Assembly (NCBI GenBank): GCA_021784265.1
Contig: JAJXTA010000306.1
Span: 1-5,004, forward strand
DNA length: 5,004 nucleotides
DNA from: a bacterium
GTDB lineage: Bacteria > Verrucomicrobiota > Verrucomicrobiia > Limisphaerales > J093
Reading direction: 5' to 3'
In this document: positions 1 through 5,004 of the stretch, in pieces
Position numbering within the stretch: the stretch's first letter is position 1
Layout of the letters: every line of letters begins with the position of its first letter
Program-made: the position numbers and the translations under genes
Notes under the pieces: model-generated
The model's database searches: none
What the model was told of the DNA's origin: nothing
What the model saw: only the letters and a program-made list of their open reading frames with translations

Positions 1-114
1 GCGCAGACTTCCAGTCTGCTGTGTCGCGGATTTCCAATCCGCCAGGCGCACGAACAACACACCGGTCTGCCGGCTGGAAGCCGGCGATACGGCAGGTTAG
101 AAACCTGCGCTACA
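1..114. repeat. Four-hairpin palindromic repeat, copy 1 (cut by window start)
   Basis: Four short hairpins follow one another. They have 7-bp stems and 3-base loops at 3-19 (GCAGACT/AGTCTGC, loop TCC), 26-42 (GCGGATT/AATCCGC, loop TCC), 69-85 (GCCGGCT/AGCCGGC, loop GGA) and 92-108 (GCAGGTT/AACCTGC, loop AGA). The first two carry TCC loops and the last two GGA-type loops, so the unit is roughly mirror-symmetric, ending in GCTACA at 109-114. The expected opening TGTAGC lies partly outside the window. The stems differ in sequence but all fit GCnGnnT...AnnCnGC. It resembles REP-type intergenic palindromes common in Verrucomicrobiota; that family link is from memory, while the structure is read directly. 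Confidence 0.85.
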
Positions 115-142
115 GCGGGTTGGCGGCGCGCGAGCAGGTTCG

Positions 143-260
143 TGTAGCGCAGACTTCCAGTCTGCTGTGTCGCGGATTTCCAATCCGCCAGGCGCACGAG
201 AACCGCACCGGTCTGCCGGCTGGAAGCCGGCGATACAGCAGGTTGGAAACCTGCGCTACA
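143..260. repeat. Four-hairpin palindromic repeat, copy 2 (complete)
   Basis: This is a direct repeat of copy 1 shifted by 146 bases (147-266 aligns with 1-120 without gaps and with only a few substitutions, clustered at about 199-205 and at 237-243). It is complete, opening with TGTAGC (143-148) and closing with its reverse complement GCTACA (255-260). Hairpins lie at 149-165, 172-188, 215-231 and 238-254; the last has loop GGA where copy 1 has AGA. No protein is encoded convincingly here: open frames through it are by-products of stop-poor GC-rich sequence. Such elements may act as transcript-end hairpins, transposition substrates of REP-associated Y1 transposases, or protein-binding sites, but nothing in the window decides between these. 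Confidence 0.88.
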
Positions 261-266
261 GCGGGT

Positions 267-427
267 GGGTTGGTGCCGGACTTCGCCCTGCCCCGGGTCC
301 GCCAGGTGTTCGCCGAATACCGGGCCCGCGCCCCTCTTTCCTCGGGGGCTGTGGCCCTTCGGAGTGGGGCGAGCGGCCGATGGGCTTCGCGGTTGCTCCC
401 CGAACGCCAAGATGAGAGAGTGGCGGG
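267..427. other. Spacer between repeat array and DUF2786-like gene
   Basis: GC-rich non-coding stretch. I see no promoter matching -35/-10 consensus, no RNA gene and no further copy of the repeat. The only useful signal is GAGAGAG at 414-420, a weak Shine-Dalgarno-like purine run ending seven bases before the GTG start at 428. Together with the repeats this makes positions 1-427 free of recognisable genes. Confidence 0.6.
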
Positions 428-1129
428 GTGAACGCGGGTTTGCCACCAGCCAACGCCGCCGCTCGAGCGTTGCTGAAGAAACTCCGGGCCTTGGCGGAAC
501 GGGGCATCGACGGCGAGCGAAGCGCGGCTCAACGGAAGCTAGCGAAGCTCCTGCAACGATTCGACTTCAGCGGCCCCGAGCCCGCGGAGCCCGCCGATCT
601 CTTTCATGGCAGCTTCAGGCCCGCGGCCAAAGCCCGGTGGGTCTATACCTTCGGACGCGATGAGCCCGACGTGGCCAACGCGGTGAAGTGGGCCCTCGAG
701 GCGGCCACCACGATCCCTTGCCGGCATCGGAATGGCGACTTGCTGGCCGAAGCCACGGCGACCACGGCCAGAAGGCTGACGGCGATTGCGGAGCAGATCG
801 CCCAGAGCTTCCGCGCCCTCTTGGGCCGATTCGACGCCGTCAACGGCATGACCCTCGATGACCGGTGCGCGTTCGTCATGGGGTTGTATGACGGGATGAT
901 GGGCCAGGCTCGGGATGCCGGCCAACGGCTGCCGCGCTTGGTTGGGCGGGCGAAAAAGCCCAAAGGCAGGAGGAACGCGGTCAACCCCGCCAGCGCCGTG
1001 CATCTCCACCCGTACACCGTGGCGCTGGGCCTGGGCAGACAGATTCGCTTTTCCGCGCCGCTGGAACAGCTCACCGCCGAGTTGGAGGCGGCCACAAGAA
1101 CGCTTTTGGCGCCGGCGGGACCCGGTTAG
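428..1129 (+). CDS. DUF2786-like domain protein, function unknown
   Basis: Predicted 233-residue soluble protein with no signal peptide or membrane segment. Residues about 12-46 (AARALLKKLRALAE..., then SAAQRKLAKLLQRFDFSG) resemble the DUF2786 pattern: two amphipathic helices with KLR-LAERG and a basic, alanine-rich second helix. The middle (about 68-170) holds WVYTFGRDEPDVANAVKWALEAA, a CRHRNGDLLAEA stretch and FVMGLYDGMMGQARDAGQRLP; the tail after about 171 is basic (GRAKKPKGRR) and then generic. The family has no established activity; members occur in phages and in bacterial chromosomes. Start choice: the frame opens after a TGA at 413-415 and the first start codon is GTG at 428, preceded by the purine run GAGAGAG. 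It is the only plus-strand gene, downstream of the repeat array and convergent with the tRNA. The DUF2786 assignment is by eye, and the C-terminal half may belong to a lineage-specific family. Confidence 0.72.
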   Translation: MNAGLPPANAAARALLKKLRALAERGIDGERSAAQRKLAKLLQRFDFSGPEPAEPADLFHGSFRPAAKARWVYTFGRDEPDVANAVKWALEAATTIPCRHRNGDLLAEATATTARRLTAIAEQIAQSFRALLGRFDAVNGMTLDDRCAFVMGLYDGMMGQARDAGQRLPRLVGRAKKPKGRRNAVNPASAVHLHPYTVALGLGRQIRFSAPLEQLTAELEAATRTLLAPAGPG

Positions 1130-1131
1130 GA

Positions 1132-1148
1132 CCTCCTCCTCCTCCTCC
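1132..1148. repeat. Short CCT trinucleotide run
   Basis: Five CCT units plus CC lie three bases after the TAG stop of the upstream gene. On the minus strand this is a GGAGG purine run, but no start codon follows at a useful distance, so it is not a ribosome binding site. It is probably a simple-sequence tract of no specific role. Confidence 0.6.
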
Positions 1149-1291
1149 GGTTCTCGCAGTTCTTGCTGGGCGCGGCTTGGCCGCCACGGGCCGGGCGATG
1201 CGCGGACCAACTTGGCCCCGAAGGCTCGGTGGCGAGCCGGGCGCGGGCGCGGCGGCCGAGGAGCCCTTGATTTCAGGGGTGTTTCTGAAGT

Positions 1292-1367
<76 letters not shown>

Positions 1368-1521
1368 ACAACCACCAGCCCGCGAGCGCCCCTAGCCTCT
1401 CCATCGCGCGGCGGCGTTCCCGTGCGTCGTCAGGGAAGCCTACCCCAGAGGCTCGGGGTCCGGCAAGCGTCGAAACACGAATTCCACCCAGGCGAACCCC
1501 ACCGAGCCCGTGCGGTTCTCG

Positions 1522-1543
1522 CCCGTCCCACCCTGGTGGCGGG
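1522..1543 (-). terminator. Possible hairpin terminator of the receiver gene
   Basis: CCCG-CCACC (1522-1525 and 1528-1532, with a two-base TC bulge) pairs with GGTGG-CGGG (1535-1543), about eight bases past the stop codon of the minus-strand receiver gene. The position fits a terminator. However, the loop is tight and no U-tract follows on the minus strand, so this is weak. Confidence 0.3.
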
Positions 1544-1551
1544 AACAGGCA

Positions 1552-1974
1552 CTACACGGATGGTGAGTTTGTGGGGTCGGGGGGTTGCATGCTGCCTGAC
1601 GGAGCGGCGTCCGCCAACACCCGGGTCACTACGTCGAGGAGCTGGCGGTGGGAGAAGGGCTTGTGCAGCAGCGCGTTGGGGCGGGCCAGGGGCTCGCGCG
1701 GGCTTTCACCGGTCCAGGCGCCGCTCATCACGATGGTTTTGAGCCCGGGGAGGCCGGCGCGGCAGTGTTGGATGAGTTCCACGCCCGTCATCTCGGGCAT
1801 CTCGTAGTCCGTGACCAGCAGGCCCGGCCGCGGCCCACCGTCGGTGATCCGTTCCAGCGCCTGGGTCGGCGCGACAAAGAACTCAGCGCGGTAGCCCGCC
1901 TTCTTGAGGCCGACCGCCACCATCCGGGCAGTGCTCGGGTCGTCATCGACGACGTAGATCAACGGGGAACTCAT
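1552..1974 (-). CDS. Stand-alone CheY-like response regulator receiver protein
   Basis: Predicted 140-residue cytoplasmic protein that is one receiver (REC) domain with no output domain. The signature residues are present: the acidic pocket in IYVVDDDPS (D10-D12), phosphoacceptor D56 in LLVTDYEMPEMTG, S84 in IVMSGAW (the conserved Thr/Ser position) and K105 in LLHKPF. The domain fills residues 5-122, and a Pro/Ser-rich tail of about 18 residues follows. It should accept phosphate from a histidine kinase and act through protein contact, as CheY or Spo0F types do; neither kinase nor target is nearby. The ATG at 1974 is chosen because the REC fold begins a few codons later. An in-frame ATG at 2061 would add 29 residues of low-complexity sequence and abut the hairpin repeat. 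The Shine-Dalgarno upstream of 1974 is poor. The MSGAWTGESP loop is unusually long and polar after S84. Confidence 0.93.
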   Translation of the reverse strand: MSSPLIYVVDDDPSTARMVAVGLKKAGYRAEFFVAPTQALERITDGGPRPGLLVTDYEMPEMTGVELIQHCRAGLPGLKTIVMSGAWTGESPREPLARPNALLHKPFSHRQLLDVVTRVLADAAPSGSMQPPDPTNSPSV

Positions 1975-2061
1975 AGCCGTGCTCGCCGGGCGGCTTCGAC
2001 ACGCGGCGGTCGTCCGCCGTGCCGGCGCGTATCCGTGTGGCGTCGGGCCGCCGCCTGGCAA

Positions 2062-2175
2062 CGCGGGTTTCCCCGCCTGCCGTATCGCCGGCTTCCAAGT
2101 CGGCGCCGCGTGGGCTGGGCAACGGCTCGCGGATGGGAAATCCGCGATACGGCGGACTTGGAAGTCCGCGCTACG
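2062..2175. repeat. Four-hairpin palindromic repeat, copy 3 (diverged)
   Basis: It has the same order of parts as copies 1 and 2 but different stem sequences. Hairpins lie at 2063-2076 (GCGGG/CCCGC, shortened), 2087-2104 (GCCGGCTT/AAGTCGGC with one G-T pair), 2129-2145 (GCGGAT/ATCCGC) and 2152-2169 (GCGGACTT/AAGTCCGC). The first two contain TTCC in the loop region and the last two GGAA, as in the other copies. The linker GATAC follows the third hairpin (2146-2150) and GCTAC follows the fourth (2170-2174), both matching copies 1 and 2. Its inverse GTATC precedes the second hairpin. The opening TGTAGC is missing, so this copy is decayed at its left edge. Confidence 0.78.
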
Positions 2176-2345
2176 CTAAACAGATACATCGGCGCACCGG
2201 TTGGCGTTAATGAACTATGACGATCGGCTGTTGACAAGCAGTTTCCATTCACCGGGGGAAAGACCCTGGGGCTCGGCCCCTCTGCTGGACGGCGGGCGCG
2301 CCGGTTCGGTTACAGGGATGAGGTCAACCGGGCGCCGGGGGTCCT

Positions 2346-2361
2346 GCCGCCGCCGGGCGGC
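2346..2361 (-). terminator. Possible terminator hairpin after first pilin-like gene
   Basis: GCCGCC (2346-2351) pairs with GGCGGC (2356-2361) around a GCCG loop, starting six bases past the TGA stop of the minus-strand gene. The stem is all G-C. No run of U follows in the transcript, so it may be a transcript-end stabilising hairpin rather than a true intrinsic terminator. Confidence 0.35.
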
Positions 2362-2367
2362 CAACGC

Positions 2368-3267
2368 TCAGTTACCGTAAACTCCGCTCCAAGCGCCGTT
2401 AATCGGGGCGGAGGAGCGGGAGATCATCCAGAGCAAATCGCGGCTCCCGGGAGCGGGGAAGGAATAGGAGAGCGGCTGGTTTTTGACCGGGACGAGAGTG
2501 GATGACTCGACCCAGCGCTTGATCTGGGAATGGCCGTCGCAAAAGGCGAACCCGCAGGCCCCATTATGATAACTGGCGGGCAGATCGCCCCACTGGGACC
2601 GGTTTTGCACGTCGGTGATCAGCCAGCCGTCGTTGATGCTGTCGGGGTGCTCGTCCACGAACAGCCAGAGGTCGGCGGGGTCGGGGGTGACGATGTCGGC
2701 CAGCTTCAGGTATTGGTGGTAGGTGGGGTACCAATCGCTGGCCCCGTTGGAGGCGCCGCCATGATCCCCCACAAACCCGTTCATCGAGTTGCTGCGCACG
2801 CGCAACATCGCCTGCCCCCCCTCGAGGCAGGTGTACTTGTCGGCCGGGCAGTGGTAGGTGCCGACGCTCTGGGAGGTGTACGGCCCGAGCGCCACGCGGG
2901 TCAGGTTCAGGGTGTTGGTGTTGTCCCGGGTGTTGGGCGTGAAGCTCTCGATCCCATTGGCCCAGCTCAACTGGCCGTAAGGGATGGTCTGGGTGAAGCT
3001 CACGATGCTGAGCGCCTCGGACTCGTTGCGATTGGGACAGGCGGTGTCGTTGTGATCGGAGGCGTACATCTGCCAGGCCAAGCCCAGTTGGTGCGTGTTG
3101 TTCATGCAGGAGATGCCTTCGGCCTTGGTCTTGGCTTTGGCCAGCGCCGGCAGGAGCATCGAGGCCAAAATGGCGATGATGGCGATGACCACCAACAATT
3201 CGATCAGCGTGAACCCGAACAGCGTTCGGCTCCGCGCCATGTGACGGCTGGTTCTCGTTAGCTTCAT
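2368..3267 (-). CDS. Type IV pilin-like (pseudopilin) protein with H-X9-DG motif, paralogue 1
   Basis: Predicted 299-residue envelope protein. A basic leader ([18 protein letters not shown]) ends at G18, followed by FTLIELLVV and a hydrophobic helix to about residue 42. E23 is the conserved Glu+5, so prepilin peptidase should cleave after G18 and methylate F19. Next come [23 protein letters not shown] (52-74), a cysteine pair at about 140 and 147 (HCPADKYTC) and [12 protein letters not shown]. The H-X9-DG motif, H234 with D244-G245, marks a processing-associated prepilin class abundant in Planctomycetota, Verrucomicrobiota and Lentisphaerota. The tail ends [18 protein letters not shown]. The start at 3267 is favoured over the farther upstream ATG at 3459 because it gives a normal short leader and has AGGAAG three bases before it. 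It likely forms part of a pilus-like or type II secretion-like fibre, or stays as a membrane-anchored exported protein. No assembly ATPase, peptidase or secretin gene is near. It is close kin of the next gene. Confidence 0.92.
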   Translation of the reverse strand: MKLTRTSRHMARSRTLFGFTLIELLVVIAIIAILASMLLPALAKAKTKAEGISCMNNTHQLGLAWQMYASDHNDTACPNRNESEALSIVSFTQTIPYGQLSWANGIESFTPNTRDNTNTLNLTRVALGPYTSQSVGTYHCPADKYTCLEGGQAMLRVRSNSMNGFVGDHGGASNGASDWYPTYHQYLKLADIVTPDPADLWLFVDEHPDSINDGWLITDVQNRSQWGDLPASYHNGACGFAFCDGHSQIKRWVESSTLVPVKNQPLSYSFPAPGSRDLLWMISRSSAPINGAWSGVYGN

Positions 3268-3270
3268 AGG

Positions 3271-3276
3271 CTTCCT
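3271..3276 (-). promoter_or_regulatory. Ribosome binding site of first pilin-like gene
   Basis: On the minus strand AGGAAG sits three bases before the ATG at 3265-3267 (AGGA core five bases away). It supports the 299-residue start and argues against the long upstream extension of the frame. Confidence 0.65.
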
Positions 3277-3630
3277 GGGAGGCGCAGGCGGTTCGCAACC
3301 GATCCGGTTCCCGCGGCCCGCCCGCGCCCGAATCGCCGCCGCATCCACGCGCCGTGCGCCGGAAAGACCCAAACGCCGGCGACAGGTGCGTGAACCCCGG
3401 TCAGCGGACCCACCTGCTGCGCCCTGTCCACACGGTGCCGCATCGGCTCGGGCGCGCAATGTGCGTTTGGTGGCACACCCGCGATTGCGCCCCTCGGGGC
3501 CCGGCCCGCACGGCCAGCGATGTTTGCGGAGTTTGGGGGGCAGAACCTCGCCTGGGCATCAGTCCCGCTCACGGGGGTTGCCCCCCACCGCCCCCGGCGT
3601 GCCGGCCTCCCAACCACGCGGGAAATGGCA

Positions 3631-3656
3631 ACGGGGGAGGCCTAAGCCTCCCCCGT
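3631..3656 (-). terminator. Strong hairpin after second pilin-like gene
   Basis: ACGGGGGAGGC (3631-3641) pairs perfectly with GCCTCCCCCGT (3646-3656) around CTAA, an 11-bp stem starting about 31 bases after the TAG stop of the minus-strand gene. The minus-strand sequence that follows (TGCCATTTCC) is only weakly U-rich. It is the best terminator candidate in the window and would separate the two pilin-like genes into different transcripts. Confidence 0.6.
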
Positions 3657-3687
3657 CTGCCGCCAACCCGCTGGATGGAGCGGGGAC

Positions 3688-4596
3688 CTAATTTCCGTAC
3701 ACGCCGCTCCAAGCGCCATTCATCGGAGCGGAGGAGCGGGAGATCATCCAAAGCAAGTCCACGCTGCCCGGGGCGCTGAACCCATTGTACTGGGTCTTAC
3801 GAACCGGAACCTTGGTCGAGGGGACCACCCACTTCTTGATCAGCGAGTGGCCGTCGGTGAAGGCGAAGCCGCAAGCGCCGTTGTGGTAGCTGGCCGGCAA
3901 GTCCGTCCATTGTGACTTGTTCTGGACGTCCGTGATCAACCAGCCGTCGTTGATGCTGTCGGGATGCTCATCGACGAACAGCCAGAGATCGGCCGGGTCG
4001 GGCGTGATAATCTCCGAGAGTTTGATGTACTGATGGTAGGTTGGATACCAGTCGTTGGCGTGGGTGGAATGAGCGATGTTATTCCGGTCGCCAATGAAGC
4101 CGTTCATGGAGTTGCTCCGGACCCGCAACATCGACTTGCCACCCTCGACGCAGGTGTAGTTGTCCGCGGGGCAGTGATAGCTGCCTACGGCCTGCGCCAT
4201 GTAGGTGCCCAGCTCGGCTCGGGCGAGGTTCAACGTGTTCGTGTTGTCCGGGGTGTTGGGCGCGAAATCTTCCCAACCATTGGCCCAGCTCAGGCTATCA
4301 TAAGGAACGACCTGCGTCCACGAGTTTATGCTGATCCCGGCTCCACCGTCGCGGTTCGGGCAGGTCTCGTCGTTATGGTCGGAGGCGTACATCTGCCAAG
4401 CCAAGCCCAGTTGGTGGGTGTTGTTCATGCAGGAGATGCCTTGGGCTTTGGTCTTGGCTTTGGCCAAGGCGGGCAGGAGCATCGAGGCCAGAATGGCGAT
4501 GATGGCAATGACCACCAACAGCTCGATCAGGGTGAAGCCCGCGACGGGGGCGGGGCGGTGGGGGGATAGCCCCCGGCTTGACTCGGTTAATCTCAT
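3688..4596 (-). CDS. Type IV pilin-like (pseudopilin) protein with H-X9-DG motif, paralogue 2
   Basis: Predicted 302-residue protein, a tandem paralogue of the preceding gene with roughly three quarters of residues the same by eye. The leader [20 protein letters not shown] ends at G20; FTLIELLVV and the hydrophobic helix follow, with E25 as Glu+5. The cysteine pair is in HCPADNYTC (about 142 and 149), H-X9-DG is H238 with D248-G249, and the tail [18 protein letters not shown] is almost identical to that of paralogue 1. Differences concentrate in the leader, at about 75-112 and at about 171-181, where this copy is two residues longer ([11 protein letters not shown]). The ATG at 4596 is preferred because MRLT matches MKLT of the paralogue. 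In-frame ATGs at 4602 and 4632 would add 2 or 12 residues. The Shine-Dalgarno is weak (AAGAA). Probable fate: peptidase cleavage, inner-membrane insertion and periplasmic exposure of the globular domain. Confidence 0.92.
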   Translation of the reverse strand: MRLTESSRGLSPHRPAPVAGFTLIELLVVIAIIAILASMLLPALAKAKTKAQGISCMNNTHQLGLAWQMYASDHNDETCPNRDGGAGISINSWTQVVPYDSLSWANGWEDFAPNTPDNTNTLNLARAELGTYMAQAVGSYHCPADNYTCVEGGKSMLRVRSNSMNGFIGDRNNIAHSTHANDWYPTYHQYIKLSEIITPDPADLWLFVDEHPDSINDGWLITDVQNKSQWTDLPASYHNGACGFAFTDGHSLIKKWVVPSTKVPVRKTQYNGFSAPGSVDLLWMISRSSAPMNGAWSGVYGN

Positions 4597-4733
4597 AAAC
4601 ATTCTTAACGTTACGCGGTCTGTCGGCAGCAAGCGTTCGCACCTGAGCCCGGCCTCGGGGGATCGCCTTCACCCATTACCCCGCAACCCGCGCCTTTCCT
4701 TCCACGATCCGGCTCCGGCGCCCGAGACGCCTT

Positions 4734-4779
4734 GAGCTGGGAAGCGGCCGTTAGACACGTTCGCTTCGCCGTCCAGCTC
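4734..4779. repeat. Long interrupted inverted repeat
   Basis: GAGCTGG-GAAGCG (4734-4746) pairs with CGCTTC (4762-4767) and CCAGCTC (4773-4779). This gives 13 bp of perfect pairing interrupted only by a five-base bulge GCCGT (4768-4772), with a 15-base loop. It lies about 140 bases upstream of the second pilin-like start, so it could be a leader structure, an operator or the end of an unseen transcript. Confidence 0.6.
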
Positions 4780-4837
4780 GGTGACTCGCCGTAATCTGCC
4801 TCGGGTTATTCCCGTATGGCAATGTGTTTTTCACCGC

Positions 4838-4891
4838 ACACCCCCGGGTGTCTGCCCGCGGTAGGCGGGGCGCGTCACCCCAGGCGGGCAG
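4838..4891. repeat. Two adjacent hairpins at left of terminal repeat cluster
   Basis: ACACCC/GGGTGT (4838-4843 with 4846-4851, loop CC) is followed at once by CTGCCCG/CGGGCAG (4852-4858 with 4885-4891), whose interior can also pair GGGG (4867-4870) with CCCC (4878-4881). They sit next to the hairpins at 4922-4981 and may belong to the same composite element. Confidence 0.5.
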
Positions 4892-4921
4892 GGGGCGATG
4901 GTCGGTGCGCCAGCTTGTGGA

Positions 4922-4981
4922 CAACCCCCGCAGGGGGTTGCGTCAAAGAGCCCAGGGTTGCCGCGCAGCGGCTACCCTGGG
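4922..4981. repeat. Double-hairpin intergenic repeat (CCCAGGGT...ACCCTGGG type)
   Basis: The first hairpin is CAACCCCC/GGGGGTTG (4922-4929 with 4933-4940, loop GCA). The second is CCCAGGGT/ACCCTGGG (4951-4958 with 4974-4981), continued after a T-T mismatch by GCCGC/GCGGC (4960-4964 with 4968-4972, loop GCA). Read on the minus strand the order is CCCAGGGTAGCC...GGCAACCCTGGG, linker CTCTTTGACG, then CAACCCCC...GGGGGTTG. This matches, from memory, a dispersed repeat common in Planctomycetota, Verrucomicrobiota and Bacteroidota genomes, with an ACCCTGGG core and a flanking AACCCC hairpin. No mobilising transposase is present here. Confidence 0.7.
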
Positions 4982-5004
4982 GAAGGAGGGTGGTGTGGTG
5001 ATCA

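Larger units (their letters stand above)
1975..2367. other. Intergenic region between receiver and first pilin-like gene
   Basis: About 390 bases without a gene. It holds the third copy of the four-hairpin repeat, then a perfect small hairpin GGGGC-TCG-GCCCC at 2268-2280 and a hairpin just past the pilin-like stop codon. Codons and start signals do not support a protein on either strand. No promoter for the receiver gene could be picked out; the stretch immediately upstream of its start is very GC-rich. Confidence 0.6.
3268..3687. other. Spacer between the two pilin-like genes
   Basis: About 420 bases, much longer than a within-operon gap. It contains the strong hairpin at 3631-3656 and smaller G/C stems at 3573-3585 (GGGGG-TTG-CCCCC) and 3489-3500 (GCCCC-TC-GGGGC). 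Reading frames cross it in several phases on both strands, but none has a recognisable domain or ribosome binding site. The promoter of the first pilin-like gene should lie here; I could not identify one by consensus. Confidence 0.6.
4597..4921. other. Gene-free region upstream of second pilin-like gene
   Basis: No open frame here has a domain or credible start. On the minus strand TTGCTG, 17 bases, then GTTAAG lies immediately before the pilin-like start, but the spacing leaves almost no leader and I do not call it a promoter. The region contains the large inverted repeat at 4734-4779 and two hairpins at 4838-4891. Confidence 0.55.

Noticed and set aside
1..260. Possible CRISPR array
   Set aside because: There are only two long units of internally palindromic sequence, with no regular short repeat and unique spacers, and no cas gene.
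21..431. Open frames through the tandem repeat at the left edge
   Set aside because: Translations on both strands show the same repeated peptide (e.g. SRISNPPGA), reflecting the DNA repeat rather than a protein; no ribosome binding site or domain.
1272..1289. TTCAG...CTGAA hairpin just downstream of the tRNA as its terminator
   Set aside because: The stem is only five base pairs with an eight-base loop, and no U-tract follows on the minus strand.
2231..2236. TTGACA, a perfect -35 hexamer on the plus strand
   Set aside because: No -10-like sequence follows at 16-18 bases and there is no plus-strand gene downstream.
2530..3261. A 243-codon plus-strand open frame opposite the first pilin-like gene (and a similar one at 3964-4569)
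   Set aside because: Both are antisense shadows of the two paralogous genes. Their translations are Val/Gly/Gln-rich, lack domains, and resemble each other only because the minus-strand genes do.
4816..5001. A 61-codon plus-strand open frame
   Set aside because: It runs through the hairpin cluster and is Gly/Arg/Pro-rich with no ribosome binding site; it is a chance frame in repeat sequence.

Overview
The window looks like a high-GC chromosomal segment from a Verrucomicrobiota bacterium (Pedosphaera/Limisphaerales-like) or a close PVC-group relative. This inference rests on two things. One is a pair of short type IV pilin-like proteins with the [10 protein letters not shown]-terminus and a C-terminal H-X9-DG motif, a family heavily expanded in this group. 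The other is clusters of small hairpin repeats of the 'GCAGACTTCCAGTCTGC' kind. No marker gene settles the taxonomy.

Layout. Positions 1-266 hold two near-identical copies of a four-hairpin palindromic repeat with a 146-base period. After a featureless spacer comes the only plus-strand gene (428-1129), a DUF2786-like protein of unknown function. Everything after it is on the minus strand: a tRNA-Phe(GAA) gene with encoded CCA (1292-1367), a stand-alone CheY-like receiver protein (1552-1974), a diverged third copy of the hairpin repeat (2062-2175), and two tandem paralogous pseudopilin-like genes (2368-3267 and 3688-4596) separated by about 420 bases containing a strong hairpin. The last 400 bases carry no gene but hold a large inverted repeat and a cluster of four hairpins. 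Two of these match a CCCAGGGT...ACCCTGGG-type repeat I believe to be widespread in this part of the bacterial tree.

How the parts relate. The two pilin-like proteins probably have related jobs: both have a prepilin peptidase cleavage site and would be anchored in the inner membrane or assembled into a pilus-like or secretion fibre. No other pilus or type II secretion gene is present, so they look like orphan minor-pilin genes made by tandem duplication. The receiver protein needs a histidine kinase from elsewhere. I see no operon linking the receiver gene to the pilins, since a repeat and about 390 bases lie between them. I found no phage, CRISPR, insertion-sequence transposase, toxin-antitoxin or defence gene. 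The unusual content is the hairpin-repeat architecture rather than a new protein system.
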